Shown: piece after piece, positions 21,118 to 29,975 of the stretch | Layout of the letters: each line of letters opens with the position of its first letter | Position numbering within the stretch: position 1 is the first letter of the stretch | Origin: Mesorhizobium sp. YM1C-6-2 | GTDB lineage: Bacteria; Pseudomonadota; Alphaproteobacteria; Rhizobiales; Rhizobiaceae | Direction of reading: 5' to 3' | DNA: 64,000 nt | NCBI RefSeq assembly: GCF_003666685.1 | Contig: NZ_RCIZ01000001.1 | Coordinates: 496,001-560,000, forward strand | Position numbers and translations under genes: made by a program | The notes under the pieces: generated by a model | What the model was told of the DNA's origin: nothing | Seen by the model: only the letters and a program-made list of their open reading frames with translations | Database searches by the model: none

Positions 21118-22260
21118 TCAGGCGCGCTCCCCTTTCGGCTGCGCCACGCCGACCGTCCGGGGGCTGAGACTCGCGAAGGCCGCCTGCACCCAAGGCCTGA
21201 ACATGTGTTCCAGCGCACCGGCGAAAAGGATGACCAGGCCCTGGATGATGACGATCATGTCTCGGCTGATATTGGGCATCTCGAAGGCGAGTTCGGCGCC
21301 GCCCTGATAAAGCATGCCGAAGAGGATGGCCGCCGGTACGATGCCTGCGGGATGCGAGCGGCCCATCAAGGCCACGGCGATGCCGACGAAGCCGGCGCCC
21401 GAGACGAAGTCGAGCGAGACGTTGTGCTGGTCGCCCATGATCGGGTTCAGCGCCATCATCCCGGCGAGCGCGCCTGAGATCAGCATGGTGACGATGATAA
21501 TGCGCGTCTCCGAGATGCCGGCATAGCGCGCGGCCTTCGGGCTGAAGCCCATGGTGCGGATTTCGTAGCCGAGCCGGGTGCGCCAGATGAGCAGCCAGAC
21601 GAAGAAAGCCATCAGGAGGGCAAGCAGGAAGGACAGGTTGAGCGGCGCGGACGGCCGCACCGTGAGGCCGAATTCGGAGAGGAACCAGCCCAGCTTCGGC
21701 AACTGCGCGCCTTCAACGAATTGGCGCGTCTGCGGCGCCATCGAGCCGCGGGGTTTGAGAACGTCGACCAACATGTAGACCATTGCCGAGGCGGCGATGA
21801 AATTGAACATGATGGTGGTGATGACGATGTGTGAACCGCGCTTCGCCTGCAGATAGGCCGGGATAAGTGCCCACAGCGCGCCGACCGCGGCGGCGCCCAG
21901 GATGGCGATCGGGAAAGTCAGCCACCAGGGCAGCACGTGGTCGAACGCGAGGCACACCACGCCGACGCCAAGGCCCGCAATATAAGCTTGGCCTTCGCCG
22001 CCGATGTTGAACAGGCCGCCATGGAAAGCGACGGCGACCGCAAGACCGGTAAAGATGAAGTTGGTCGCGTAATAGAGCGTGTAGGCTAGACCGGTGCCGC
22101 TGCCAAATGCGCCTTCGACCAGGATGACCGCGGCGCGGAAGGGGTTCTCGCCGACCAGGAGCACGACCAGCCCGGCGACGATGAAGGCGACGATCAGATT
22201 GATCAGCGGGATGAGGCCGTAGTCCGCCCAGGCAGGCAGTTTTGCGTAGGGATTGCTCAC
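21118..22260 (-). CDS. Nucleoside ABC transporter permease (first permease)
   Basis: A 380-residue inner-membrane permease of the same family (NupP/YufP type). It has an N-terminal transmembrane helix (PLINLIVAFIVAGLVVLLVG), the motif HGGLFNIGGEGQAYIAGLG that marks the family and further hydrophobic helices. The start is a GTG that overlaps the ATPase stop in GTGA, so translation is coupled. It pairs with the downstream permease to form the heterodimeric channel. Confidence 0.9.
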   Translation of the reverse strand: MSNPYAKLPAWADYGLIPLINLIVAFIVAGLVVLLVGENPFRAAVILVEGAFGSGTGLAYTLYYATNFIFTGLAVAVAFHGGLFNIGGEGQAYIAGLGVGVVCLAFDHVLPWWLTFPIAILGAAAVGALWALIPAYLQAKRGSHIVITTIMFNFIAASAMVYMLVDVLKPRGSMAPQTRQFVEGAQLPKLGWFLSEFGLTVRPSAPLNLSFLLALLMAFFVWLLIWRTRLGYEIRTMGFSPKAARYAGISETRIIIVTMLISGALAGMMALNPIMGDQHNVSLDFVSGAGFVGIAVALMGRSHPAGIVPAAILFGMLYQGGAELAFEMPNISRDMIVIIQGLVILFAGALEHMFRPWVQAAFASLSPRTVGVAQPKGERA

Positions 22261-23789
22261 TCCGCGGCCTCCTGCCGTTCGACGCCAGCCATGAGCAGGC
22301 CGAGTTCGCCTTCGGTCGCGTCGGGGCCACGCTCGCCGACGATGCGGCCATCGAACATGACGAGGATGCGGTCGGAGAGCGAGCGGATCTCGTCGAGCTC
22401 GACGGAAACGAGCAGCACCGCCTTGCCGCGGTCGCGCATGGCGATGAGCTGCTTGTGGATGAACTCGATGGCGCCGACGTCGACGCCGCGTGTCGGCTGG
22501 CCGACGACGAGCACACCGGGATTCTGCTCCAGCTCGCGCGCCAGCACGATCTTCTGCTGGTTGCCGCCCGAGAAATTGGCGGTCTTCAGCCGGTCGTTGG
22601 CCGGCCTGATGTCGAATTTCTCGATCTTCTGCTTCGCATCCGCGCGGATGGCGTCTATGTCGAGGAACGGGCCCTTCAGATACTCCGTCTTGTCGTGGTA
22701 GCCGAGAATGGAATTCTCATTTTCCTCGAAGGCAAGAACGAGACCGACATAATGGCGGTCCTCCGGCACATGGGCGAGCCCGCGGTCGCGCAATTCGCCG
22801 GGGTCGGCCTGGCCGGTGACCTCGATCGGCTTGCCGTCGAGCAGAACCGTACCCGACACCGCCTTGCGGATGCCGGAGATAGCCTCGATAAGTTCCGACT
22901 GGCCGTTGCCGGCGACACCGGCAATGCCGACGATCTCGCCCCCGCGCACGTCGAAGGACACATCGTCGACCATGGTGACGCCGCGCGAATCCCTGACGGT
23001 CAGATTGTCGACGGCAAGCTTGACCTCGCCGGGTTTCGCTTCGCCCTTCTCGACTCGCAAAAGAACACGGCGGCCGACCATGAGTTCGGCGAGTTCTTCG
23101 ACCGTGGTCTTCGCCGTCTCGCGGGTCGCGACAACGGTGCCTTGGCGCATGACAGAGACGGTATCGGTGATCGCCATGATCTCGCGCAGCTTGTGCGTGA
23201 TCAGCACGATCGTCTTGCCCTGGTCTTTCAACTGCTTGAGGATACGGAAGAGATGGTCGGCCTCGGCCGGTGTCAGCACGCCTGTCGGTTCGTCGAGGAT
23301 CAGGATTTCCGCGCCGCGATAAAGCGCCTTCAGGATCTCCACGCGCTGCTGCAGGCCGACGGGTAGCTCCTCGATGACGGCATCGGGGTCGACCTCTAGC
23401 CCGTATTCGCGCTCCAGCCGCTCAAGCTCGGAGCGGGCATTGGCGATGCTCCGCTTCAGCAGTGCTTCATCCTCGGCGCCGAGGATGATATTTTCGATGA
23501 CGGTGAAGTTTTGAACCAGCATGAAATGCTGGTGGACCATGCCGATGCCGAGCGCGATGGCGTCGTTTGGGGTTTTGATCGAGACGGGCTTGCCGCCGAC
23601 TTTGATCTCGCCGCTGTCGGCTTGGTAGAAGCCGTACAGGATCGACATCAGCGTCGACTTCCCGGCGCCGTTCTCGCCGACGATGCCGCGGATGGTGCCG
23701 CGCTCTATCACGAGATTGATGTCGCGATTGGCCCTGACGGTGCCGAAGCTCTTGTCGATCCCGATAAGCTCGATAGCAGCTTCAGCCAT
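22257..23789 (-). CDS. Nucleoside ABC transporter ATP-binding protein with two ATPase domains
   Basis: A 510-residue duplicated ABC ATPase (sugar/nucleoside type, NupO/YufO-like). Domain 1 has Walker A GENGAGKST, the signature LPVGLQQRVEI and Walker B LILDEPTGVLTP. Domain 2 has a degenerate P-loop GVAGNGQSEL, the signature FSGGNQQKIVLAREL and a Walker B ending VVGQPTRGVDVG. A degenerate second site is normal in this group. The ATG at 23789 was chosen from family similarity; the frame runs open 51 codons further upstream without resemblance. It heads the leftward operon ATPase-permease-permease-cdd-punA-deoA. Confidence 0.94.
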   Translation of the reverse strand: MAEAAIELIGIDKSFGTVRANRDINLVIERGTIRGIVGENGAGKSTLMSILYGFYQADSGEIKVGGKPVSIKTPNDAIALGIGMVHQHFMLVQNFTVIENIILGAEDEALLKRSIANARSELERLEREYGLEVDPDAVIEELPVGLQQRVEILKALYRGAEILILDEPTGVLTPAEADHLFRILKQLKDQGKTIVLITHKLREIMAITDTVSVMRQGTVVATRETAKTTVEELAELMVGRRVLLRVEKGEAKPGEVKLAVDNLTVRDSRGVTMVDDVSFDVRGGEIVGIAGVAGNGQSELIEAISGIRKAVSGTVLLDGKPIEVTGQADPGELRDRGLAHVPEDRHYVGLVLAFEENENSILGYHDKTEYLKGPFLDIDAIRADAKQKIEKFDIRPANDRLKTANFSGGNQQKIVLARELEQNPGVLVVGQPTRGVDVGAIEFIHKQLIAMRDRGKAVLLVSVELDEIRSLSDRILVMFDGRIVGERGPDATEGELGLLMAGVERQEAAE

Positions 23790-23957
23790 GCGGCCGGTTC
23801 CCACCTGATTTTTTCTTTTTATCACCCGGTCAAAAGCTAGCATGCCGTCCGACGCCTGCCAATCGCACGCGTCCGCCGGCTCGACAAATCCACCGCCACT
23901 TGCGAATTTCGGCGGGGGATCGCAAAGGGGTCGCGGGGCCAATCAAGAGGATGACGC

Positions 23958-24167
23958 ATGGGCAACGCTGACGAGCGCTTGACGATACTCGAGATACGAG
24001 CGGCGGAGCAGGAGAAGACGATCGAGGAACTGTCGGGCGTGATCGCTGAACAGTGGAAGACGATCGAGAATCTGCGCAAGAAGCTGGATGCGCTGACGGA
24101 CCGGTTCCTGGTGCTGGAGGAGCAAACAGCGCCCGACGTGCCGGTGACGAAGCCGCCGCATTGGTGA
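23958..24167 (+). CDS. slyX: SlyX family protein
   Basis: A 69-residue, mostly coiled-coil protein of the SlyX family: ERLTILEIRAAEQEKTIEEL, then heptad-rich IENLRKKLDALTDRF and a C-terminal tail ending KPPHW, which is the conserved SlyX end. The function is unknown. An AGAGGA site lies 6 nt before the ATG. It is divergent from the nucleoside ABC operon (168-bp shared gap) and followed after 24 bp by the anti-sigma-like gene. Confidence 0.88.
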   Translation: MGNADERLTILEIRAAEQEKTIEELSGVIAEQWKTIENLRKKLDALTDRFLVLEEQTAPDVPVTKPPHW

Positions 24168-24191
24168 GACGGGTGGTAGGGGGATATGGCC

Positions 24192-24653
24192 ATGGGCGAG
24201 ACGGGCGATCGCATGGACAGGGCCGGGCGCTACGTGCTCGGCCTAATGAACGACGAGGAACGCGAGCGTGCCGAGCGTGATCTGGAGATCGACTCCGCCT
24301 TTCGCGACGCCATGGTTGAGATCGCCGAGCGCATGCATCTCTTCGACCGCATGCCGGCGGCCGACGAAACGCCGCAGGATCATTGGCGGCTTATCAAGGA
24401 AAAGATCGATGCCATGCCGCAGATGCGGCCTGTCGCCGTGACGAAACCTCGGGTGCCCGAGCCTGAACCGGCTACGCCGAATGTGAGCTTCGGCAGACGA
24501 AGGTCCGACAGGCCGCGCGCCGGCCTTGCCCCGGAGACTGCGCCAGCCGCCATCGGCGTGGGCATTCATGCCGTCCCGGGCCGTCGCGCGCTTGTGCTGG
24601 CGCTTTGCCTGATCCTGGCTTTCGCGTTGGGTTACGTCGCGGGCAGATTGTGA
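24192..24653 (+). CDS. Anti-sigma-factor-like single-span membrane protein
   Basis: A 153-residue protein. The N-terminal part, with RAGRYVLGLMNDEERERAER and a following helical region, resembles the N-terminal sigma-binding domain of RskA-type anti-sigma factors (LGLxxxEExxxxE pattern). The middle is Pro/Arg-rich and the C terminus is one transmembrane helix (ALVLALCLILAFALGYVAG) close to the end, so it would be tail-anchored with the rest in the cytoplasm. No zinc-binding HxxxCxxC motif and no sigma factor gene are near. The ATG at 24192 sits 8 nt after GGGGGA; another ATG two codons earlier is too close to that site. The 3' end overlaps the convergent GNAT gene by 22 bp. Confidence 0.65.
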   Translation: MGETGDRMDRAGRYVLGLMNDEERERAERDLEIDSAFRDAMVEIAERMHLFDRMPAADETPQDHWRLIKEKIDAMPQMRPVAVTKPRVPEPEPATPNVSFGRRRSDRPRAGLAPETAPAAIGVGIHAVPGRRALVLALCLILAFALGYVAGRL

Positions 24654-25099
24654 AGTCCGCGTGACATAAGCATCGTGGTTTCGCCGTCCTGTTCGAAAGT
24701 CTCCACCGGCTTCCAGCCCAGTGCGGCGTAAAACGCACGTGCCTCCCATGTATAGAGATAGAGCGTTCCGACGTCCTGGGCTGCAGCGCGCCTCTCCAGT
24801 GCCCTGACCAGCGCCGTGCCGACACCTTTCCGACGATGCCCATCGGCGACAACCAGTCCGGCAAGCCAGGGCGACAGGTCATGCGCAGGCTCCAGCTCGC
24901 GCTGGACCAGGAGGACGGAGGCGACCGGCAGGTCGTCGATGCGGGCGACCAACGCCGTCTCCGGACTGCCTTTGGCCACAAGACCTCGGAGCCCGGCGGC
25001 GTCCTCCTCCAACGTCCTGTCGCTTCCCTGGAAAAATGCCTCGAAGCGCAGCTGTGCGATTGCCTCGATATCGCCGGGGCGCATTGCCTCGATCAGCAT
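24632..25099 (-). CDS. GNAT family N-acetyltransferase
   Basis: A 155-residue acyl-CoA N-acyltransferase. The central motif A, LVVADGHRRKGVGTALVRAL (RxxGxG/A pyrophosphate-binding loop), is complete, and the C-terminal motif LYLYTWEARAFYAALGWKPVE is typical of GNATs. The substrate is not predictable. TAGAGGA precedes the ATG at 7 nt. It lies between the BMP protein gene and slyX region, and its 3' end overlaps the anti-sigma-like gene on the other strand. Confidence 0.9.
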   Translation of the reverse strand: MLIEAMRPGDIEAIAQLRFEAFFQGSDRTLEEDAAGLRGLVAKGSPETALVARIDDLPVASVLLVQRELEPAHDLSPWLAGLVVADGHRRKGVGTALVRALERRAAAQDVGTLYLYTWEARAFYAALGWKPVETFEQDGETTMLMSRGLHNLPAT

Positions 25100-25121
25100 C
25101 CGTCATCCTCTAAACGGCAAA

Positions 25122-25143
25122 CCGCCGGGCTAGGGCCCGGCGG
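25122..25143 (-). terminator. Hairpin after the BMP binding-protein gene
   Basis: A perfect 9-bp stem, CCGCCGGGC and GCCCGGCGG with a 4-base loop, lies about 20 bp past the BMP-family stop codon. On the minus strand it is followed by TTTGCCGTTT, a moderately T-rich tail. It is a plausible intrinsic terminator separating this gene from the downstream GNAT gene. Confidence 0.6.
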
Positions 25144-25164
25144 TCCGCACGCGTCCGATCCGTA

Positions 25165-26154
25165 TCAGTACGGGCAGCTGTCGTCCGACATATAGTCGTG
25201 GACGGTGATCGTGCCGGCGATGATGTCGGCTTTGGCCTTCTCGACCGCAGCCTTCATCTCTTCCGTTACGAGGTCCTTGTTGTTCTCGTCCATCGCATAG
25301 TCGACGCCGCCTTCCTTAAGGCCGAGATTGTTGATGCCCGCCTCGAACGTGCCGTTCTTGCCGTCCATGAAGGCGTTGTAGACGGCGGTATCGACGCGCT
25401 TCAGCATGGAGGTCAGCACCTTGCCGGGCTGCAGCCCGTTCTGGTTCGAATCGACGCCGATGCCGAGCTTGCCGGCATCTGCAGCGGCCTGCAGCACGCC
25501 GACGCCGGTGCCGCCAGCGGCTGCATAAATTACGTCGGCACCCTGGTCGATCTGCGTCTTGGCGATCTCGCCTCCCTTGGTCGGGTCGTTCCATGCGGCC
25601 GGCGTATCGCCGGTCATGTTCTGGATGACCTCAGTCGCGCCGGCAGCCTTGGCGCCGCCGACATAGCCGCAGCCGAACTTGCGGATCAGCGGAATGTCCA
25701 TGCCGCCGATGAAGCCTACCTTCTTGGTCTGCGAGGCCATGGCGGCCATGATGCCGACGAGGTAGGAGCCCTCATGCTCCTTGAAGACAAGCGAGCGCAC
25801 ATTCGGCTTGTCGACGACCATGTCGATGATGGCGAACTTCAGGTCCGGGAAGTCGGTCGCCACCTTTTCCAGCGACTCCGCCCAGGAAAAGCCGGCCATG
25901 ACGATCGGGTTGCGGCCGTCCTCGGCAAAGCGGCGCAGCGCCTGCTCGCGCTGGGAGGCGTTGGAGACCTCGAACTCGACATATTCGATGCCGGTCTCGG
26001 CCTTGAACTTCTCGGCGCCGTTGAAGGAGGCTTCGTTGAAGGATTTGTCGAACTTGCCGCCGAGATCGTAGAGCAGCGCCGGCTTCACCTCCTGGGCATA
26101 GGCCGAGAAGGACAACGCAGTTGCGGCCAGGAGGCCGAGGAAAATACGTTTCAT
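25165..26154 (-). CDS. BMP family ABC transporter substrate-binding protein (nucleoside-type)
   Basis: A 329-residue periplasmic binding protein of the BMP/PnrA/NupN family, which bind nucleosides. Signal peptide MKRIFLGLLAATALSFSAYA, then the family motifs YDLGGKFDKSFNEASFNGAE, MVVDKPNVRSLVFKEHEGSYL, VGFIGGMDIPLI and VDSNQNG (the nucleoside site). No lipobox cysteine follows the signal, so it is a free periplasmic protein. ATG 26154 gives the signal peptide; the upstream open frame is unrelated. Same strand as the ABC operon, but separated from it by about 1.4 kb and slyX on the other strand; it presumably feeds that transporter. Confidence 0.93.
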   Translation of the reverse strand: MKRIFLGLLAATALSFSAYAQEVKPALLYDLGGKFDKSFNEASFNGAEKFKAETGIEYVEFEVSNASQREQALRRFAEDGRNPIVMAGFSWAESLEKVATDFPDLKFAIIDMVVDKPNVRSLVFKEHEGSYLVGIMAAMASQTKKVGFIGGMDIPLIRKFGCGYVGGAKAAGATEVIQNMTGDTPAAWNDPTKGGEIAKTQIDQGADVIYAAAGGTGVGVLQAAADAGKLGIGVDSNQNGLQPGKVLTSMLKRVDTAVYNAFMDGKNGTFEAGINNLGLKEGGVDYAMDENNKDLVTEEMKAAVEKAKADIIAGTITVHDYMSDDSCPY

Positions 26155-26371
26155 GTGATCCACACCCTGTCGGTTGTTTTTACTGGGTGCCTCGACACAG
26201 GTCGGCCTGCCGGCCCGCCTCGGCACATGGCAGGGGTGATGTTATCCCCCGCTCATGCGCCAATCTTGCACGGCCAAAAACAAAACTCACGCGGAATTTT
26301 GAGTGTCCGGGAAGCCCGCCTCACAGGCGGAAACAGGCGGCGGCCGCGCTGGGCGGCCGGGGCCCGCGCCG

Positions 26372-27055
26372 CTATTCGGCGGCGACCGAGGGTTGAGCGG
26401 AGGCCTGCGGGATGGCGCAAGCGACGCCGGTTCCCTTCAGCCCGCAATAACCGTAGGGGTTCTTCGCCAGATACTGCTGGTGCTCCTCCTCGGCGAAATA
26501 GAAAGGAGGCGCGGGGGCGATCTCCGTGGTGATCGCGGCACGGCCTGCAGCCTTCAGCGACGCCTGATAGACATCGCGCGAGGCGAGAGCCGCCTGGTGC
26601 TGCGCCTCCCCGAACGTATAGATCGCGGAGCGGTAGGTCGTACCGATGTCGTTGCCCTGGCGCATTCCCTGTGTCGGGTCGTGTGCCTCCCAGAAGGTCT
26701 TCAGGAGATCGGCGTAGGAGACGACCTTCGGGTCGAACACGACCAGCACGACTTCTGCGTGGCCGGTCAGGCCGGTGCAGGTTTCCTGATAGGTGGGATT
26801 GGGCGTGATGCCGCCGGCGTAGCCCGCTGCCGTCACCCAGACGCCTTCGGTCTGCCAGAAAAGGCGTTCCGCGCCCCAGAAGCAGCCGAGGCCGAACATC
26901 GCAGTCTCGAGTCCCTCGGGGTAGGGGCCTTGCAGGCGGCGTTTGGAGACGAAATGCTCCTTCGCAGTCGGTATGGGCCTATCGCGGCCGGGCAGCGCCT
27001 GGCCTGGCTTCGGCATCTCAAGCTTCTTGTTCAATTGGTCGCCGAGGAAAAACAT
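26372..27055 (-). CDS. msrA: Peptide-methionine (S)-S-oxide reductase
   Basis: MsrA reduces methionine-S-sulfoxide in proteins. The 227 residues contain the active-site motif [13 protein letters not shown] with the catalytic Cys near residue 57, the substrate-binding [14 protein letters not shown] and GHAEVV, and the C-terminal resolving-Cys region GYCGLKG, which supports the long variant. The N-terminal 40 residues ([14 protein letters not shown]...) are the usual extension. The ATG at 27055 has AGGAGA 6 nt upstream; a nearer ATG is out of frame. Convergent genes are absent and the neighbouring gene on the same strand starts 105 bp away. Confidence 0.95.
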   Translation of the reverse strand: MFFLGDQLNKKLEMPKPGQALPGRDRPIPTAKEHFVSKRRLQGPYPEGLETAMFGLGCFWGAERLFWQTEGVWVTAAGYAGGITPNPTYQETCTGLTGHAEVVLVVFDPKVVSYADLLKTFWEAHDPTQGMRQGNDIGTTYRSAIYTFGEAQHQAALASRDVYQASLKAAGRAAITTEIAPAPPFYFAEEEHQQYLAKNPYGYCGLKGTGVACAIPQASAQPSVAAE

Positions 27056-27160
27056 GCATTTCTCCTTCTGTTGTTGAAGCACGGCCATTTCCAATGGCCG
27101 GTTGCCGCCGTGCGGTGGTCGGATCTTGCCTGGCTGTATGCTCTTCCGGACACCGTAAGG

Positions 27161-27487
27161 TCAGCGTTCCACGGCAAAGCGGCCGATCCGCCGCTCCGGC
27201 CGGTGGCCGATCGCATAGAGCAGGAAGGCGAGCACGCCGAAGACCAGGAAGCCGGGCAGATCGAGAATGAAGGTCATGACCGGGTTCCAGATCAGCGGAT
27301 GCGCTTTCTCCATGACGAAGGATTGCACCTGTTCGAGGGTCGCGGGCGAAACGCCACGCCAGCTTGCGCCGAGCGGGGTGATCACCAGCCGCGAAGCGGC
27401 AATGGTGCGTGTTACGTCGAGCACCGCCATGATGACGGCCACCGCCAGCGCGAACGTAGCCATCAGCCGGAACAGGAAGCGGAACAT
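27161..27487 (-). CDS. Small two-span membrane protein of unknown function
   Basis: A 108-residue protein with two clear hydrophobic helices: residues 1-24 (MFRFLFRLMATFALAVAVIM) and near residues 75-95 (LDLPGFLVFGVLAFLLYAIG), and a basic C terminus (HRPERRIGRFAVER). The loop contains WRGVSPATLEQVQ. I do not recognise a family with a known role. AAGGA lies 5 nt before the ATG at 27487; the longer open frame upstream is Arg-rich and improbable. It follows msrA on the same strand after 105 bp. Confidence 0.7.
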   Translation of the reverse strand: MFRFLFRLMATFALAVAVIMAVLDVTRTIAASRLVITPLGASWRGVSPATLEQVQSFVMEKAHPLIWNPVMTFILDLPGFLVFGVLAFLLYAIGHRPERRIGRFAVER

Positions 27488-27702
27488 AGCGATCCTTCGC
27501 TTCGTCGATTCTGACTGACAGATATGGCCGCGGGGCGTTTTCTGCAATCGCCTTCGGCTATTTTGCTGGCATTGGGACGGTCGACGTCGTCTTCGACGAG
27601 CGTGTCGGCATGAAACGCGGACAATAGCACTTTGTGGCCTTGGCATTCGAGGCCGGATCGACTAGATGAGCCGCGCCGGCAAAATTCTAGGGTCGGCAAT
27701 AC

Positions 27703-27792
27703 GGAGAGGTGGCCGAGTGGTCGAAGGCGCACGCCTGGAAAGTGTGTAGGCGGGAAACCGTCTCGCGGGTTCGAATCCCGCTCTCTCCGCCA
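27703..27792 (+). tRNA. tRNA-Ser (GGA)
   Basis: A 90-nt tRNA including CCA. The acceptor stem GGAGAGG pairs with TCTCTCC (one G-T pair), followed by discriminator G and CCA. The T-loop is GGGTTCGAATCCC, the anticodon loop CTGGAAA gives anticodon GGA (UCC serine codons), and there is a long variable arm as expected for serine. It separates the housekeeping half of the window from the accessory half. Confidence 0.95.
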
Positions 27793-27881
27793 CAGAAACG
27801 ACGCAACGATATAAGAATCGAAATCAGGTTGCGACAGTAGCAGGCAACAACCGGCATCTCAGGACGGTGGTATCGGAGGTG

Positions 27882-28670
27882 CTACAGCTCCTCACGTCGA
27901 TGGAAGGCCGTCCATGCCGATTCTGCAAGGATGTGCCGCAGTCGCTTCGTTGCCGCGCGTCCCAGGGCAACCGGCTTGACGCTCCGCCCGAAAGCCACGA
28001 GCGAACGTCCGCCTCCATCCGATCTGACGCGCTCGACTCGATCCAGATTGACCACCAGCGAGCGGCTAACGCGGAAGAATGGCGGGGTTGGGAGCTCCGC
28101 CTCGAACTGGCCGAGCAGTCGGCACACCAAATAGTCGTGCCCATCCGTCGTGATGATGCGCGTGAAGTCCGCTTCGGCGCTCAGCATGACGATCATGTCC
28201 GTTGGGATGACCGCCAATTGCCCTGCGGTCCTTACATGGATTCGCTGCTCGGCTTGTTTTGCGACCGGCGGTGCTGCCACTCCATTGGAGCGCCGGGCAT
28301 CGGCATCCGCGAGGATGAGCTGGCGATGTCGCAATCGTTCGAGGGTCAACGCAACACGCTGCCGAGAGGCCGGCTTTTGCAGGAAATCGAGCGCCGCGAC
28401 GTCGAATGCCCGGGGTGCGTAGCTGCTATGCGCGGTCACGAAGATGATGGCCGGCACCGGATCCAGCCGTCCGATCAAGTCGAAGCCCTTCTCGGAGCCG
28501 AGTTCGACGTCGAGGAAAATAGCATCCGGCGTGAGAGCGCGAGTCAGCTCGCCAGCCTCATCCAGCGTAGAGGCTTCACCGACAACCTCGACATCCTCGT
28601 TGCCCTGCAGGAGTCGCCGTAAACCGCGCCGGGCCGGCGGCTCGTCATCGACCACGATCACGCGAAGCAT
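27882..28670 (-). CDS. LytTR-type response regulator
   Basis: A 262-residue transcription factor. The N-terminal receiver domain has VIVVDDEPPARRGLRRLL with the acidic pocket, the phospho-acceptor Asp in AIFLDVELG and Lys in LDFLQKPAS. The C-terminal LytTR DNA-binding domain shows IHVRTAGQLAVIPTDMIVML, YLVCRLLGQFEAELP and FFRVSRSLVVNLDRVERV. The ATG at 28670 was preferred because GGGGAA lies just before it; an in-frame ATG four codons upstream has no site. Its start overlaps the end of the kinase gene by 13 bp. The target genes are unknown; the autotransporter and EPS genes lie downstream in the accessory region. Confidence 0.93.
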   Translation of the reverse strand: MLRVIVVDDEPPARRGLRRLLQGNEDVEVVGEASTLDEAGELTRALTPDAIFLDVELGSEKGFDLIGRLDPVPAIIFVTAHSSYAPRAFDVAALDFLQKPASRQRVALTLERLRHRQLILADADARRSNGVAAPPVAKQAEQRIHVRTAGQLAVIPTDMIVMLSAEADFTRIITTDGHDYLVCRLLGQFEAELPTPPFFRVSRSLVVNLDRVERVRSDGGGRSLVAFGRSVKPVALGRAATKRLRHILAESAWTAFHRREEL

Positions 28671-29758
28671 GCTGTTCCCCATAGTCTCAAGCGGGCGACG
28701 ACGGTGTTGCCGGCCTCGACAAGGGACAGTTCATGGCGGAGCGGATAGTGCAACTCCAGCCGCCGGCGAACATTATTTAGTCCGACCCCCGGGCGGTCGC
28801 GCTCAAGCATGGTCAGCCGGCCCGGATTGCTTATCTCGATCAAAAGCCCGTCGTTCCTGTTCTCAGCGACAATGCCGACTGTGAAACGCTCGGCCGGCGA
28901 GGACAGGCCGTACTTCACGGCATTCTCGACCAAGGGTTGTAGTATGAGATGCGGAACTGGAACCGGTCCAGCGTCCGGTTCCAGTTCGACCACGCAATCG
29001 AGGCGGCCTTCGAACCGCAGCTCGTGGATGCGTACGTAGTCGCACATGGCTTCTATCTCGTTGGCCAGGGGGCAGACCCGTTGATCTTGATGAGCCAATG
29101 AATAACGCAGGTAGTCGGCGATGCGATGCGTCATCTCGAGTGCCGTGTCCGGCTCCTCGGGAATCTCCATTGCAACGGTATTCAGCGCGTTGAACAGGAG
29201 ATGTGAATCGAGCTGCAGGCGCAGCCGGTGCAGCTCGGTCTGTAGGGCCGCCTGCTGTGCCCGGCTGCGCTCGATCCGCTCTCCCTGTGCATTGGCTTCA
29301 GCCCTGATCCAGAGATAGGCGAGCGACCATCCCAGGAAGATCAAAGTGTAGTAGACCGCTGGTATCGCCCCAACACGCGCCGCAATGTCGGGTTCGGCCC
29401 GCCAGGGCAGAACGTCCTTGATGGCGTTTACCGTCAGCATCTGCAGTAGCCCGCCCGCGATCGAAAGAACCACGGCAACCACGACCACCTTCAGTGTGAT
29501 GTCTCGCCCGATCTTGTTCCGAAACATTTGGTGAGCAAGGGCAGTAAGCGCAAAACCAAGCGGTTCGACGATCGAGGTCAGCGTCAACGCAAATGCAAGG
29601 TCTCCGAAAACAACCGTACGACTGACGACGCCAAACACCGCCCAGAAGAGCCAACCGGTAATTTGCGCCCGCCAGAACAACCCGGACGCTCGCATCGGCG
29701 AGACGTCCGCTCCGCCGAATTCCATCGGCGTCTGATGCCTTCGATCGCTTGCGTCCAC
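28658..29758 (-). CDS. LytS/YehU-type sensor histidine kinase
   Basis: A 366-residue membrane kinase with four to five N-terminal hydrophobic segments (GWLFWAVFGVVSRTVVF, VVVVAVVLSIAGGLLQML, AVYYTLIFLGWSLAYLWI), then a short coiled coil and the His_kinase domain. The phospho-accepting histidine is in LDSHLLFNALNTV, with the N-box ILQPLVENAVKYG and the G-box RPGVGLNNVRRRLEL. No periplasmic sensor domain is seen. The GTG at 29758 is taken as start; ATGs at 29725 and 29695 are alternatives and no site clearly decides. It is co-transcribed with the overlapping response regulator. Confidence 0.9.
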   Translation of the reverse strand: MDASDRRHQTPMEFGGADVSPMRASGLFWRAQITGWLFWAVFGVVSRTVVFGDLAFALTLTSIVEPLGFALTALAHQMFRNKIGRDITLKVVVVAVVLSIAGGLLQMLTVNAIKDVLPWRAEPDIAARVGAIPAVYYTLIFLGWSLAYLWIRAEANAQGERIERSRAQQAALQTELHRLRLQLDSHLLFNALNTVAMEIPEEPDTALEMTHRIADYLRYSLAHQDQRVCPLANEIEAMCDYVRIHELRFEGRLDCVVELEPDAGPVPVPHLILQPLVENAVKYGLSSPAERFTVGIVAENRNDGLLIEISNPGRLTMLERDRPGVGLNNVRRRLELHYPLRHELSLVEAGNTVVARLRLWGTACFA

Positions 29759-29975
29759 GACTCAAGTCAGCCCGTCATGACGGGCAGGGTCGTGATCACC
29801 ATCAACGTTGCCTTGCTCCTCGCGGCCTGGAACGGTCGTTTCATCGACTAGATCGACCTGTTCATCGAATAAGACGTGCCCTTTTGCTGACGTCAGGTCA
29901 AGGTTTTCTGCCGCTCTTGTGCACATGGCGGCGCCAAATCGGCATATCCCGGTACACTTTTCTTAGGATCTTCTG

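Noticed and set aside
26316-26330. Inverted repeat CCGCCT/AGGCGG as terminator of msrA
   Set aside because: Only 6 bp with no T-rich tail and in a very GC-rich patch, so chance pairing is likely.
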